From Anniella stebbinsi (Eukaryota; Chordata; Lepidosauria; Squamata; Anniellidae), in contig JARDYH010000001.1 of assembly GCA_029215795.1 (NCBI GenBank), positions 401,487,154-401,551,153 of the forward strand: DNA of 64,000 bases, given 5' to 3'. Under the pieces are notes generated by a model that worked only from the letters and a program-made list of their open reading frames with translations, did not search any database and had not been told where the DNA came from. Below, piece by piece: positions 1-10,742 of this stretch (position 1 is the stretch's first letter; the number at the start of each line of letters is the position of its first letter). The translations under genes were made by a program, and so were the position numbers.

Positions 1-1230
1 GTTAAGTGACCATTACGCAGCTGCACCATCATGGGCTCATTCATGTAATAAACCATGGGTTGTTCTTACGTCTGAATCACGCCATAGAGATGGATGGCCC
101 CAACAATCTTGGCTTGCACACCCATACTCTCCTTCTAAAATGGTGTGACAAAAGCTGGTAAAAACCATATATGCTCTTTCCTAACAGGATGCATCAAGAG
201 AATGACAGGGCCACAGCAGTAAAGGAAACGCAGCAGTTTGGAAGAGAGCTGGCATCATTGCTGATTGTTTCTGCTGCTCTGGGAAGGAGGAAATCCCATT
301 ATAGATTCATTGTTGGCGCACTCGTTTTATTTATTTTTTTTGCTTGCAGACGTGGCTGGAACACAATTTAATATTTAAACCATTGTTAATATTAATGGCG
401 GCTATCATCGTTTTAACCAATTATAAGGATTGGGGTGGTTCATCCGAAAGAGGGGGGCATGGCTTTGCAGGGAAAAGAGCCTATATATACCAACATATTG
501 TAGCTTAAAGTTTTTCATGCAGATAACTAAGCTGTAGGAGAGGCATTTCAACCTTTTAGGATGGTTAGAAAGCATGGAAATGCTGGTAAACTACCAAGGG
601 GTGTGGCCATCTGGGGAAAATTAGGAAGGCCGGATTTGGCCATGGGCCTGTAGTTCCCCACCCCTGGTCTAAACTAACCAGGAATTGAAAGTTTAGTGTG
701 TCATCCAAACCATTCCTGGCTTGTCACTCCTAAACAATCCAGGAATCATAACACAAAAACAAGTGCAACAAACAGAGACCGTCGTACAAGCATCACACAA
801 GAGCAAACAGGCTGCATGCAGGAACAGGCAGCTCATGAACCATGACTGGTCAGCCAGTCGTCTCCAGAACATTCCCTTATCAATTAATAGCTACAAACGG
901 AAACATTCACACACATCAGATACCGTTCATTTTTCGCTTGAGGTACGCCTACATCCAAGGCTGAAACAACAGGAAGATTCTTTTGTCGTTGATGAGGATT
1001 TGATTTCTTTTTTATCGTTGAACAGCAAGGGGGAGAAAGGGAAGCAGAAGAACCGTAATGACCAAATAGACAATTTCCTGTGGTTTTTTCAGATGCTGTA
1101 GCCTAGAAAGCCAACAGCTCTCAAGATCTTTTCAAGGTACCAGAAGAGGCTATTTTTACACCCTTCAGTGCTTTTAACAGAATTGGGCTGAAGGAGGAGG
1201 GGGTTAGGTCAAAAGGGGGGGAAATCAGGC
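1..1230. other. Mostly unique noncoding DNA
   Basis: No gene is recognised. Positions 300-440 are AT-rich with TTAATATTAATGG and CAATTATAAGG words and look like single-copy DNA. Positions 580-760 hold repeat-like text (a GGCCGGATTTGGCCATGGGC stretch, then CCATTCCTGGCTTGT words) resembling interspersed repeats elsewhere in the window, but ends cannot be defined. The open frame at 721-1101 has no recognisable domain. Confidence 0.5.
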
Positions 1231-1242
1231 AGCCACCCTCTA

Positions 1243-1276
<34 letters not shown>
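1243..1276. repeat. ATT microsatellite, tail of a LINE
   Basis: About ten ATT units, followed by AATT steps. It directly abuts the 3' end of the minus-strand LINE fragment at 1277-1650, so it is probably that element's simple-repeat tail. Confidence 0.85.
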
Positions 1277-1650
1277 TAATTAACTCTTTCTCGCTTGTGG
1301 CGGTTTTTCTAGACGGACGTGATGGGCTTTCCCAAGTCATGCAGTCTTTTACAGATTCAGGAATTTCCTGACGATTGAGCATGTTTTAATTATGACTGCT
1401 TTCTGGATGTTGGTGTGGATGTATTCTGGTAGGCCCAGTTTCTGGAGGTTTTCTGTATATTTTTTTGATGTGATGCCGGTGACTGATGTGACTAATGCAA
1501 TAATTGTGACCTTTTCCTGTTGCCCTAGTTCTTTGACTTCCATGGCCAGTGGTGTATATTTGTCTCTCTTTTCTTCTTCCTTTCCAACAACATTTGTGTC
1601 ATTCAGTATTGCTATATCAATGAGGTATGTGTGTTTTTCTTTTTCTTTTT
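1277..1650 (-). mobile_element. Truncated LINE 3' end, copy 1
   Basis: This aligns by eye along nearly its whole length with 23821-24160, with scattered substitutions. On the minus strand it encodes the tail of a LINE polymerase (1349-1543) and then a short 3' UTR ending at the ATT tract. The 5' part is missing, as expected of target-primed retrotransposition. The clade is uncertain; an R4/Dong-like or related group is my best guess from the peptide style. Confidence 0.7.
1349..1543 (-). pseudogene. LINE polymerase C-terminal fragment
   Basis: A 64-residue frame. Its core reads EVKELGQQEKVTII, then SVTGITSKKYTENLQKLGLP, then KAVIIKTCSIVRKFL. This is the post-reverse-transcriptase tail seen in LINEs that end with a QKAVLL.TC.IVRKFL-type motif. 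The second copy at 23886-24122 encodes nearly the same peptide, which supports descent from a coding element. No catalytic region is present, so it is a dead fragment. Confidence 0.65.
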
Positions 1651-1651
1651 C

Positions 1652-1812
1652 TTATTATTATTTGCATTTATATACCACCCCATAGCCGAAGCTCTCTGGA
1701 CAGTTTATACAAATTAAAAACATTGAACATTAAAAAAAGATATACACATTTTTAAAGCATAAAAAGCATAAAACAGATTATAAATACAACATCCATTTAA
1801 AACAACTTAGGT
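1652..1812 (-). mobile_element. L2-type LINE 3' end
   Basis: It contains the reverse complement of the family hairpin (ATAGCCGAAGCTCTCTGG) after an ATT-rich tail, then A-rich 3' UTR text with ATTAAAAACATTGAACATT. The same block recurs at 22056 and 50895. Only the last 160 or so bases of the element remain. Confidence 0.8.
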
Positions 1813-2686
1813 GGAATAGCTTCATCACTATTCCAGTTTGCATCACGTTCCTCCACCCCCCCCTTTCCAGTTTCTCCATTATTCCCAGTTCTTTCTTATC
1901 CCTTTACCCTTATATGTTCTGACAACAGAATATAGGGTGTGTGATTGTTTTTGTAAAATGTATTTATAATTGCTGAAGTTCTGCAATTGGTGCACATTCA
2001 TCTGGAAACTTTTAGGAAAGAAAGATTAGAGAGAAGAGGAGAGAAAAAAGATAAAGGATGGTCAGTAGAGGCTGGATGCAAAATCAATGTCTGTACCAAG
2101 CATAATAAATCCTTCCTTTTTAAAAAGAGGCAAAACCGGGAAGGCGTACCCCAATGGGGAGCGTGCACAGAGCACGTTGCAAAGAGCGAACACTCCTCAT
2201 GCAATCACTGGCAGCAGATTTCATGGAAAGCTGCTAGTACACGTGGTGGCCTAATATTTTCAGAAATTGAGGAGGTAGGCCAAAATGAGTAGGCCTTTAT
2301 AGAAGATGAAGATTTTGCACATCTCAGAAATCTCCAAGAAATTGTGATATTAGCAAAAAACCCAAAAAAAACCCCCAAAAAACCCTTGGCTGCCCAGGGG
2401 TTCCAAATGGGTGTAGAAGCAGTGTAGTGCAGTGGCGAGAGCCGGGAAGCAAGGCAGAGCTCAATTGCTCAACAAATCCTGTGAGTGCAGAAATTATCCG
2501 AGACTCCATCTCCTTTTGCCCCTTTTGCCTTGGACAGCCACTGCCAATTCAAGCAGACAGAACCGGGCTAGATGAATCAGAGGCCTGTCATGGTTATAGG
2601 AGGACAGTCATATTTCAAATCTCCCCATAAGCCAAAGGTGCCTTCTTTTAGCTTCTGCCCTTTCCTGCATGAATGATGGTGATAAT
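1813..2686. other. No defined feature; possible SINE remnant
   Basis: Low-complexity A-rich text around 2345-2385, and weak SINE-like text at 2570-2620 (GGGCTAGATGAATCAGAGGCC resembles the SINE body). Nothing codes convincingly. Confidence 0.4.
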
Positions 2687-2861
2687 ATAGGAAGTTGCCT
2701 CATGTTGAGTCCATCGAGGCCAGTACTGTTGTCACACACCAGAAGCAGCTCTCCGGAGTTTCAGGTGGAAGTTTTCCCGGCCCTTACCTGGAGGTGCCGG
2801 GAATCAAACCGGAGACCTTCTGCATGCAAAGAAAGGGCTCCACCACCGAGCTACAGCCCCC
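2687..2861 (-). mobile_element. tRNA-derived squamate SINE
   Basis: Read on the minus strand it starts with a tRNA-like head, GGGGCTGTAGCTCGGTGGTG (A box), and has GGTTTGATTCC (B box). The shared SINE body follows (CTCCAGGTAA, then the GGCCTCGATGGACTCAACAT region). The end matches the common AGGCAACTTCCTAT terminus. It is a full-length but diverged copy and not a tRNA gene. Confidence 0.8.
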
Positions 2862-2920
2862 TACCTATAAAAATAGTGTGTAGTCGTTGCAAGGAGAACT
2901 GAGATCGTTTGCTTTGCTAA

Positions 2921-3042
2921 GGGCGCAATCCTATGCAGGTGTAGACCGAAAAAAGTCCAGCAATTCCCAGCATTCCCCTGGCTGGGGAATGCTGGGAGTT
3001 GTAGGACTTTTTTTCAATCTAAACCTGCATAGGATTGTGCTT
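2921..3042. repeat. Foldback repeat, long hairpin
   Basis: A near-perfect inverted repeat. The left arm begins GCGCAATCCTATGCAGGT and the right arm ends ACCTGCATAGGATTGTGC. The loop lies in CCAGCATTCCCCTGGCTGGG. A second, more diverged copy is at 51813-51924. The size and symmetry suggest a foldback MITE. Confidence 0.8.
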
Positions 3043-3680
3043 CAAGTTTGACTGATCAACTGCACCCTATGGAACTGAACCCTATGAACAAATCAACTGC
3101 ACCATCTGAGACTGATACCTTTTTTAAAAAAACAGCACCCTGTCTCTTGGATCGAAGCATCTTGATCTCCTGGCCCATCCCATCCTGACGACCAAGAGTA
3201 TGTGCAGATTGCCTCCTCCTTCACCCCAACACCCTGTTCCCCTTCTCTGTAGGCACTGCAGAAGATGCAATCTGCTGAGTAGGCAAAACGTGTGTACTCT
3301 TCCAAGAACCTTCTCCCCACCCCCTCTCTCTCTTTCATTGGAAAGAAGTGCTGGGGCTCAGCCATCAGCCAAAGGCTTTGCTTTGCTCTCTTAATATCTC
3401 CAGCATCCTTCTGCATCAGAGCCAATATCTATATATCTATATATATACATTCTACGCCACAGGACGATACAATGTAATGGGGAGGGGGGGTGAGCGATGG
3501 AGAAAGGCGCTTGCTCAGCCTCATGGTCTCCCCTCCTGCCGCAGAGCAGATTTCGGTTATTTTTATCTTATATTTACACACAATTCTTCTGGGCTTTGGG
3601 GGGGAGTAGCTCACGGCAGGCTGAGAAGCGCAGTACAGATGTTGCCTTCAGGAGTGTGTGTGTTTCAGGTGGCTGCAACC
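3043..3680. other. No recognised feature
   Basis: Apparently unique noncoding sequence with a short ATATCT/TATA run near 3428-3450. Open frames on both strands share no recognisable motifs. Confidence 0.45.
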
Positions 3681-3688
3681 ATCCAGTT

Positions 3689-4561
3689 CATAGGGGTGTG
3701 CCGGGTGTGCCCAGGCACACCCTAATGTCTCAAGCAATAAGCGCTGAATTGAGGGGGCCTTTGAGTAGGGAACCAGAGGGGGATCCGGATGCAGCAGGAA
3801 CGGTCCTCCGGCTCCCCTCCAGCTGCTCTATCGCCATGCCTCTGAAAGTGCACCATTGCTCCCAGCAGCAGAAGCAAAAAGGAATTGCTCTGCTGGGAGC
3901 CTCTCTGCCAGGAACTGCACTTTAAAGAGGCCAGGAGGAGGGACCCAGAAGGCTAATATCGCCTCGTAAGCCCCTCCTCCGGCCAGTGTCACCACAACAC
4001 CCCACCAACGTTGGGGTTTGAGGAGTGTCTCCTTTTCCCCCTCTCCTCCAACTGCAACAGCCCTCCTGTGGTCAGGCAAGCCAAATGTGGAGCAGGGCAT
4101 CAGTGTCTACTAGGCTGACCATATGAAAAGGAGGACAGGGCTCATGTAACTTTAACAGTTGTAGAGAAAAGGGAATTTCAGCCAGTGTCATTTGTATGCA
4201 ATTAGTTCTTGGTGAAATTCCCTCTTCATCACAATGGTTAAAGTTGCAGGGGCCCTGCCTTCTTTTGTATATGGTCACTCTAGTATAGTGCATGCACCTT
4301 TAACAGTTGTGATGAAGAGGGAATTTCACCAGGAACTAATTGCATACAAATGACACTGGCTGAAATTCCCTTTTCTCTACAACTATTAAAATTACATGAG
4401 CCCTGTCCTCCTTTTCATATGGTCAGCCTAGTGCCTACAGTGTTTAATAAATAAATGAATAAAAATGTCCTTTATTACTGAGCATTCAATAAATGTTCGC
4501 CTTTAAAAAAAAAAAATCCCCGGGGTGCACACCCTAATGGAATGTGCTGCACTCGCCTGTG
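3689..4561 (+). mobile_element. hAT-type non-autonomous transposon (CATAGG family), long copy
   Basis: The left end is CATAGGGGTGTGCCGGGTGT and the right end is ACTCGCCTGTG. The flanks ATCCAGTT (3681-3688) and ATTCCGTT (4562-4569) agree at 6 of 8 positions, consistent with an aged 8-bp duplication. The interior is GC-rich and encodes nothing recognisable. A palindromic MITE sits inside at 4111-4430. The relatives are at 27087-28118 (opposite strand) and 50376-50628. Confidence 0.75.
4111..4430. mobile_element. Palindromic hAT MITE, copy A
   Basis: A 320-bp element with ends TAGGCTGACC and GGTCAGCCTA. Flanks are GTGTCTAC (4103-4110) and GTGCCTAC (4431-4438), 7 of 8 identical. The two halves are inverted copies of one unit of about 170 bp, the second lacking its inner tip. 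Both ends are of the CATATGAAAAGG type. It interrupts the older element at 3689-4561. Confidence 0.9.
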
Positions 4562-4759
4562 ATTCCGTTCCAGTCCAGATATATCCCTCACAGTGCCAAG
4601 AGACTCCACTTAGGACTGCCTGTCAGTCTTTTCCACCTTGCATCCCCCGATCTAACAATATTAAGTGCTAAAGCAACATTAACACTGTAACCCTTACAAG
4701 AGCCCTGCGAGGTAGACCAGTGCCACCGAGACCCATTGGGGCTCATCATTATGATTTAA

Positions 4760-4846
4760 GGTAGATTCCTGCATTGAGCGGGGGGTTGGACTCGATGGCC
4801 TCATAGGCCTTTTCCAACCCATCTATTCTATGATTCTATGATTCGA
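4760..4846 (+). mobile_element. CR1-type LINE 3' end
   Basis: It holds the conserved CR1 end, GGTTGGACTCGATGGCCT and then TTCCAACCC, followed by repeats of TTCTATGA. Only the last 85 or so bases remain. Confidence 0.85.
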
Positions 4847-5041
4847 AGGGACGGTCCATCCAATACCGTGGATTGATCCAAATTGCCCCCTCTCCTCAGA
4901 ATTGCTATTAGCTATGCTGGGGAAAACAAAAAAGGAGCCAGAACGTTTCCCCCTCTGTGGCTGGCCCACATGTTAAGATGACAGTTTAGCAAGGCTCCTT
5001 TAACACACTCCCTGTTTTGCATGTGGCCTTTCGGATTCAAC

Positions 5042-5359
5042 TAGAGTGACCAGATAAAATCAGGTCAGGGCTCATGTAACTTTAACAGTTATAGAGAAAA
5101 GGGAATTTCAGCCAGTGTCATTTGTATGCAATTAGTTCCTGGTGATATTCCCTCTTCATCACAACAGTTAAAGGTGCAGGTACTATACTAGAGTGACCGT
5201 ATACAAAAGAAGGCAGGGCCCCTGCAACTTTAACTGTTGTGATGAAGAGGGAATATCACCAGGAACTAATTGCATACAAATGACACTGGCTGAAATTCCC
5301 TTTTCTCTACAACTGTTAAAGTTACATTAGCCCTGACCTGATTTTATCTGGTCACCCTA
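5042..5359. mobile_element. Palindromic hAT MITE, copy B
   Basis: Ends TAGAGTGACC and GGTCACCCTA with a perfect 8-bp target duplication, GATTCAAC (5034-5041 and 5360-5367). It lies in the opposite orientation to copy A: here the left arm is the one lacking its inner tip. Both ends are of the CAGATAAAATC type. Confidence 0.95.
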
Positions 5360-5499
5360 GATTCAACAACACACCCACTCCCCTTGAACCACAAATCACT
5401 TCTTAAGCTCTATAGTGTTTAAGAAAAAGTTTGGAGGATGAAGGACAGGGAAGGGGGGAGTTACTAAATCAGAAATGACATTAACGTCTTGGGTGCACC

Positions 5500-6186
5500 A
5501 GAGGGCTAATATGCTTGAGACTGCACGCACTATGAATCATTTTACCATTCTCACTTATTTATCACCTGCGGAGATTTTGGGAAACAAATATAGCATAGAA
5601 ATAGCTGTTTTAAAATAACTGAAGCAGGAAAACTCCTAATAATTTATCATTAGCATTTCCGCACTTCTCATTTGCTAAAAGGCCACCAAGTCGGTGCCTC
5701 CTAAGTAAGCACAGAACATAATTTTTCACAACCCAGATCAAAGCTGGACACATGCAACAAACGGCTGTGTCAAGAACGAACAGAAACCCTGTGGTTGTTG
5801 TTGTTGTTTTCCTTTCAATCCAGGGAGATAAAGCTGTGTGCGTCTGTTTTGCTAGGGCGTGGCTTTCCTGCCGACAGAGTGTTTTGAAATTTCTATTCGC
5901 TTTGTTTAACATGACCCCGGCGCATAAACGCTCCCACCTCTAATCCAGGGCGATTTCTTGAGACGGCTATTGGGGCATCCCCGTTGGGTAAGAAAGGAAA
6001 CCTAAATGGCCATTTTTCCTAACCAAATTCCAGCAGAAGTAGCAGGTTTGTAGCAATAAAAAGGCAAAGGACACTATGATAGAGGAATCGGGAAGACCGA
6101 ATATCCCCGAAGCTTAAGATCTCATTCTTATTCTGCTATAAAGCTTTCAGTGGCTCGTACAGTTGGCCAACCCTTTTGTGTGATTT
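5500..6186. other. Repeat-poor block, candidate conserved noncoding
   Basis: No repeat signature is seen apart from a short GTT run at 5793-5809. AT-rich words such as TAATTTATCATTAGC alternate with CpG-containing stretches (for example GGCGCATAAACGCTC). The ORFs here look accidental. A regulatory role is inference only. Confidence 0.3.
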
Positions 6187-6187
6187 G

Positions 6188-6740
6188 GGGAAGGACCATA
6201 GCTCAATGGTAGAGCTCCTGCTTTGCCTGCAGGAAGTTCATTTTTGGTATCTCCAGGCAGAGCAAGGAGAGAATCCTCCCTAAAAACTTTGAAGAGCAGC
6301 TGCCAGTCAGTGTCAGCAATACTGGGCTAGATGGAGGACTGGTCCAACTTGGTATAAGACCCCCTCTAGATGGATTCTGTTTGACGCCTGGTTAGCCGAT
6401 TATGCGCATAATCGCTGAAGCGCTTTATCGTAAATGCTTGTACGCAAGAGGTAATTGAGCGCACAACTGGTGGCCTTACCAGTTGTTTGAAATGCGCTTT
6501 ACAAGTAGTTAATGCGGAGAATCGCTTGTTCACATAGGCAAAATGCGCTTTAACGGCCGGAGGAAAATAAAACTCGCTATTTAATGCGCATTCGATAATG
6601 CGCATAATCGGAGAGATAAAGCGCCTCAACTCCCGATTTACGCTCCGCTCTTGTAGAGGTAAAAATTTTAATGAGACTTCAAAGAGCTTTAAACGTCTCA
6701 TGTAGAGGCAGCCTAAGACAGTTTCTTATGTTCCTATGTG
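6188..6740 (+). mobile_element. tRNA-derived SINE split by a MITE
   Basis: The head has CATAGCTCAATGGTAGAGCT and the body runs through CAGTCAGTGTCAGCAATACT to GGTATAAG. The sequence then breaks at the insertion 6358-6713 and resumes with the expected 3' end TTCTTATGTTCCTATG. The SINE is therefore older than the insert. Confidence 0.85.
6358..6713 (-). mobile_element. Harbinger-like MITE (CCTCTACAAG family), copy 1
   Basis: 356 bp, flanked by TAA on both sides (6355-6357 and 6714-6716) within a longer TAAGAC match. The ends GACCCCCTCTAG and TAGAGGCAGCC are imperfect inverted repeats. The interior is full of short palindromes such as GATTATGCGCATAATC. It is the reverse complement of the copies at 20219 and 53552. 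The 111-aa frame here only reflects the repeat. Confidence 0.8.
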
Positions 6741-7032
6741 GTGGACGACCAAACAAATGCTCCTTGCCAGCGTCATGTAATAACCACTAACAGAGGTCTT
6801 CCTTGCATGCTTATTTCAATGTATATCCTGCCTTTCTACCCAATGCACCCAAGGTGGCTAATGATTAGAAGCAGTAGAAATATGTAAGTGAGTCCGACAT
6901 TGCATTTCTTTGAGATCTTGGGTGGAGACTCAATAGACGCCTCTACCCCCAACTTTTTGATGGGTAGTCAAGACCTTTATTTACTAGAGGATGAACCCAG
7001 GTCCGCACAGGTTGCGATAGCGCTTAGTTTGA
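6741..7032. other. LINE-like scrap, otherwise nothing seen
   Basis: 6820-6890 resembles the 3' region of an L2/CR1-like element on the minus strand (CCTGCCTTTCTACCCAATGC, then GGTGGCTAA). The remainder shows nothing I recognise. Confidence 0.4.
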
Positions 7033-7040
7033 TACAGTGA

Positions 7041-7357
7041 TAGGGTGACCAGATAAAATCCAGGTCAGGGTTCATGTAACTTTAACAGTTGTAGAGAAAA
7101 GGGAATTTCAGCCAGTGTCATTTGTATGCAATTAGTTCCTGGTGAAATTCCCTATTCATCACAACAGTTAAAGATGCAGGGGCCCTGCCTTCTTTTGTAT
7201 ATGGTCACTCTAGTATAGTGCCTGCACCTTTAACTGTTGTGAAGAGGGAATTTCACCAGGAACTAATTGCATACAAATGACACTGGCTGAAATTCCCTTT
7301 TCTCTACAACTGTTAAAGTTACATGAGCCCTGACCTGGATTTTATCTGGTCAGCCTA
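7041..7357. mobile_element. Palindromic hAT MITE, copy C
   Basis: Perfect 8-bp target duplication TACAGTGA (7033-7040 and 7358-7365). Ends are TAGGGTGACC and GGTCAGCCTA, both of the CAGATAAAATCC type. Orientation matches copy A. Confidence 0.95.
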
Positions 7358-7365
7358 TACAGTGA

Positions 7366-8533
7366 AGCCTTCAAGCAAACTTATGCAGCTGCCAGAGTTG
7401 AACACATTGTGCCCACCCCATCTGAGTGAAGCCATGTCTGGCACCTCTACGTATGGCCTCTGCAATGATACATCCCTATAGCCCTAGTGGGAGGGGACCG
7501 TCCGCACTGCTCCCTTGAGGAGGGGCTGCCCCACAGCAGGGAGGAGAGGCAGGCATATAATTCTGATCCTTGGCATCAACTGTATGCACTGCAAAGCTCT
7601 AGGCTGGTTAGGGTAATCTGTCCCCTTGTGGCTGAAGATGCTACTGCAAACTTCAACCACATGGACACATTTACATTAATTAAGATAAATTAATGTACTT
7701 TAAAAACATACAGTCCCCTTAGCATGCATGCTAAGTTTCAGATGCCTAGGTTTCACAATCTTGGCACTATAGATCTGATGGACAGAGGGACACACGCATC
7801 CTCTTTTCTTATTAGAGATTACAGTGATTTATATAATGTGTTTCAGAGTAGAACAAATGCCTCTGAAGTCGACTTGCCAGTAAGATAAAAGTACAGTAAT
7901 AAAATCAGTGTAAGCAATATTTGTTTAAAAACCCAGCTCATGAGGATCCTTCCTGCATGACAGTTGATGGTAGTAGGACCTAGTGAGGAGAGGGAGGCAA
8001 TCCATCCAGCAGGGCTTTCACTGGCCTTACCTACCTGCCTGCCTCTCTCCTGGAATCCTTTGCATTCAAGGTAGCTTTTAATGGGTGACCTGCTGTTTCT
8101 ATGATGCTTTTGCTGGACTTTTACTACTGCTGCCTTTTGAATACATAGCAAGCAACTTTATCCCAGGTTGGACTATTTTATTTCCCCTTCAGCCCCAGTA
8201 CTGTCGTTCTGACTGGCAGTGTTTTTTCAGGATCCCCGGCAGAGAAGCATCATTCCCCCTTTTTTACTGGTGGTGCCAGGGACGCTGTTTTAACTCCTGT
8301 GGTTTATTGTTTTAATGCATTTATTATATTGTTTCATTTTATTATGCTCTATTTTTGCTGTATTTTAAACTTCTTTGGTTGTTCTTTTAATATATAAAAA
8401 AACAGGATAAAAATTATAAGTCAACTCAAATGTAAGCTCTGAGGAGTTCAGCCAATGAGAATCAGAGACCCTTATGACCCCAGCAGCTCGACCAATCGCA
8501 GCTAGAGACCTTCTACCTGCTCTGCCTCTCTGT
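7366..8533. other. No gene; possible LINE tail near 8280-8400
   Basis: 8290-8400 is T-rich text of the kind found before LINE poly-A tails on the plus strand. The rest looks unique. The open frames here have no domain features. Confidence 0.4.
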
Positions 8534-8889
8534 GACCCCCTCTACAAGAATTTGGTTTGACGCCTGGTTCTCCGATTATGCACATCTTATCGGAAGCGCT
8601 TTATGGTAAATGACTGTACGCAGGAGGTAATTGAGCGCACAACTGGTGGCCTTACCGGTTGTTTGAACTGCGCTTTAGAAGTAGTTAATGCAGAGAATCG
8701 CTTGTTTACATAGTCAAAATGCACTTTAACGGGCCACAGCAAAATAAAACTCACTATTTAATGAGCATTTGATAATGCGCATAATCGAATAGATAACACA
8801 CCTCAACTCCCGATTTGCGCTCCGCTCATGTAGAGTTAAAAAATTAATGAGACTTGAAAGAGCTTTAAACCTCTCGTGTAGAGGCAGTG
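8534..8889 (-). mobile_element. Harbinger-like MITE, copy 2
   Basis: Same family and orientation as 6358-6713. It starts GACCCCCTCTACAAG and ends GTAGAGGCAGTG. It has diverged at several internal palindromes. No clean 3-bp target duplication is visible. Confidence 0.75.
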
Positions 8890-8927
8890 AGACATTTTCC
8901 CCACAACAGAATTTCTCTGTGCAGCTT

Positions 8928-9056
8928 TCCCCAACCGGTTGCCTTCCAGATGCTTTGGACTACAACTCCCAGGATTCCCAACCATGAGCTATTGGCAGCT
9001 GGGGCTTCAGAGAATTGAAGTCCAGCAATCCTGGAAGTCACCAGGCAGGGGAAGGC
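8928..9056. repeat. Foldback repeat of the ACTACAACTCCCA family
   Basis: Left arm CCAGATGCTTTGGACTACAA with CTCCCAGGATTCCC. The right arm is a degenerate inverted copy (GAAGTCCAGCAATCC...GGAAGGCT). The same family is found at 17105, 18985, 25567, 29590, 29845, 35955, 42080, 47610, 55525 and 56240. Confidence 0.7.
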
Positions 9057-9909
9057 TGACTTTTTGCGCTAGAGAGCATCAGCAGATGAATGGAATGTGG
9101 GTTGGGATCAAAAGGCTGACCGTTCACCCCCTAAATACCTCTGCATTAGAGGGTTTGGCCCATATGGGGAGCAGCGTTCTCCCACAGAGATCCACCGTTA
9201 TAGCTCTCCCACAGAAAGTCTCACGCCTGCAAGGGATGTCCTGCTTGTTCAATATCTCCCTGCGTTGGTACATTGCACGCTGAGAAGAACCAGGGTTGTC
9301 AGTCAGCATGCTTTTACCCCCACCCCCTTCTTCAAGAGTCAGCTAAACTGTTACTTCATGTGTGAAATTGTTTATGAAAAGCTAGTGCCATGGGAGACAG
9401 TGAGATGTTTTCTGATATGCAGACATCTTTTTTCCTTTCTTTTCTTTTTTTGCATCGCTTCTGCTGAAACTTACAAAAGGTGCAAACAGACAGCTGGTGC
9501 TTGTTTAAGTTTCTGGCTTGAGTCACTTTTTTCTTTCTGTTCCTCACCACGAAGGACCACCTTTAGGTTGCTCCTGTTCTGATGGTGGAGATAAAACATC
9601 CAACTGGCGACTCTGACCTTCCTTCCACGAAGCAGCAGAGCACGACGCATCAGGAAGTGATCCTGTGCAACAACGTAAGGACCAAAGGTCCATCTAGGGT
9701 GGCTCATCTAGGGTGGTCCATCTAGGCGACTGACTTTACAGAGAACTGTCCTCTATCTGAAGTTGTCAAGTGCAGATCTTGTTTAAAATCAAAGAACTCT
9801 AAGACACCGGGCAAACAGAGGGCTTCGTATCAGCGGCTGTTAGCGGCACCTGGGCAGTAGATTCAGCCGGCACACCGGGTCAGTCTTCTTCACTATGGTG
9901 GTGTGTATT
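9057..9909. other. No recognised gene; short tandem near 9684
   Basis: The unit CCATCTAGGGTGG recurs about three times with variation at 9689-9727. Otherwise nothing is recognised. The 161-aa and 114-aa frames look like chance: T-rich composition and no motif. Confidence 0.4.
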
Positions 9910-10742
9910 TAGGGATGTGTGAATCAGCAAAACTCAAGTGTGCCGAAGTTCTCCAAATTCCATTTTGAAGCTTGTCCCAACTTGAGTCTATATCAGATCA
10001 TGAGCCTTTTTTTCTTCTCTTTTTGCATGAAAATCTGTCCATATTGTCGTGTGTATTTTTCCAAATGCATGCATCAGTTGTGTGCATCTGGAAAATGTAT
10101 GCATCTTTCTCCCATTGATTAAAGTGTATTTACACACATTTTTTTCAGAAGGGCCAATTTTTTCACGCACATTGGCAAATGTGCACATGCTGTCAAACAC
10201 AATTTCTGGGATCCTGAAATCACGCTGCAAGCTTGGAAATTTATTGGACTTCACTTGCAGATTGCATCCAAGTCCATGTTTGATCCAGAAGGTGCAAATT
10301 GGGTAAAAACAAACAAACAGCAATACATCCCTACATGTATTTTCACCTATCCATATGCATTTGCATATCCAAATGTTATGTAAATTGGTGTCCTCATTTT
10401 GGGCAATGCGTAAGTGGCCATCCTAGGTCCATCTTGCCTACCAAACCATCGCCCAGCATGGCCAACTGGATGCCTCCAGGAAGCTCGCAAGCAAATCTAG
10501 AACGCAACACCCCATTTTTTAAAACTCGAATTTTGTTCTACTTGTGATATTATGCACTTGTGCAAATGTGCATTAGTTAATGCAAATCAGCACAAATCCC
10601 ACCCCCAAGAGTGAAAAACCGGTTCACAAATCTACAGAATCCGCATGACTTGAAACAAGCCAGGTTGCTGCACAATCCACAGGTCGGACTCATAGAAATC
10701 TGGGCTCATTTGGATCTGTTGCAGATTCTCTGACATCCCTAG
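9910..10742 (+). mobile_element. hAT-like element, TAGGGATGT family, long copy
   Basis: It starts TAGGGATGTGTGAATC and ends TCTCTGACATCCCTA, an inverted repeat of about 9 bp. Its right part matches 45840-45927 and 23085-23180 (cognate text is ATCCACAGGTCGGACTCATA). The flanks do not match, so boundaries rest on the paralogues. Confidence 0.65.

Noticed and set aside
4111..4430. Palindromic MITE read as a TA-target (Tc1/mariner) element
   Set aside because: Longer 8-bp duplications outside the TA are perfect or nearly so in most copies, which fits hAT.
6366..6701. 111-aa minus-strand frame
   Set aside because: It lies wholly inside a MITE; the sister copy at 53660-53872 gives a different frame on the other strand.
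9684..9730. Tandem CATCTAGGGTGG run as a regulatory array
   Set aside because: Only about three imperfect units; likely replication slippage.
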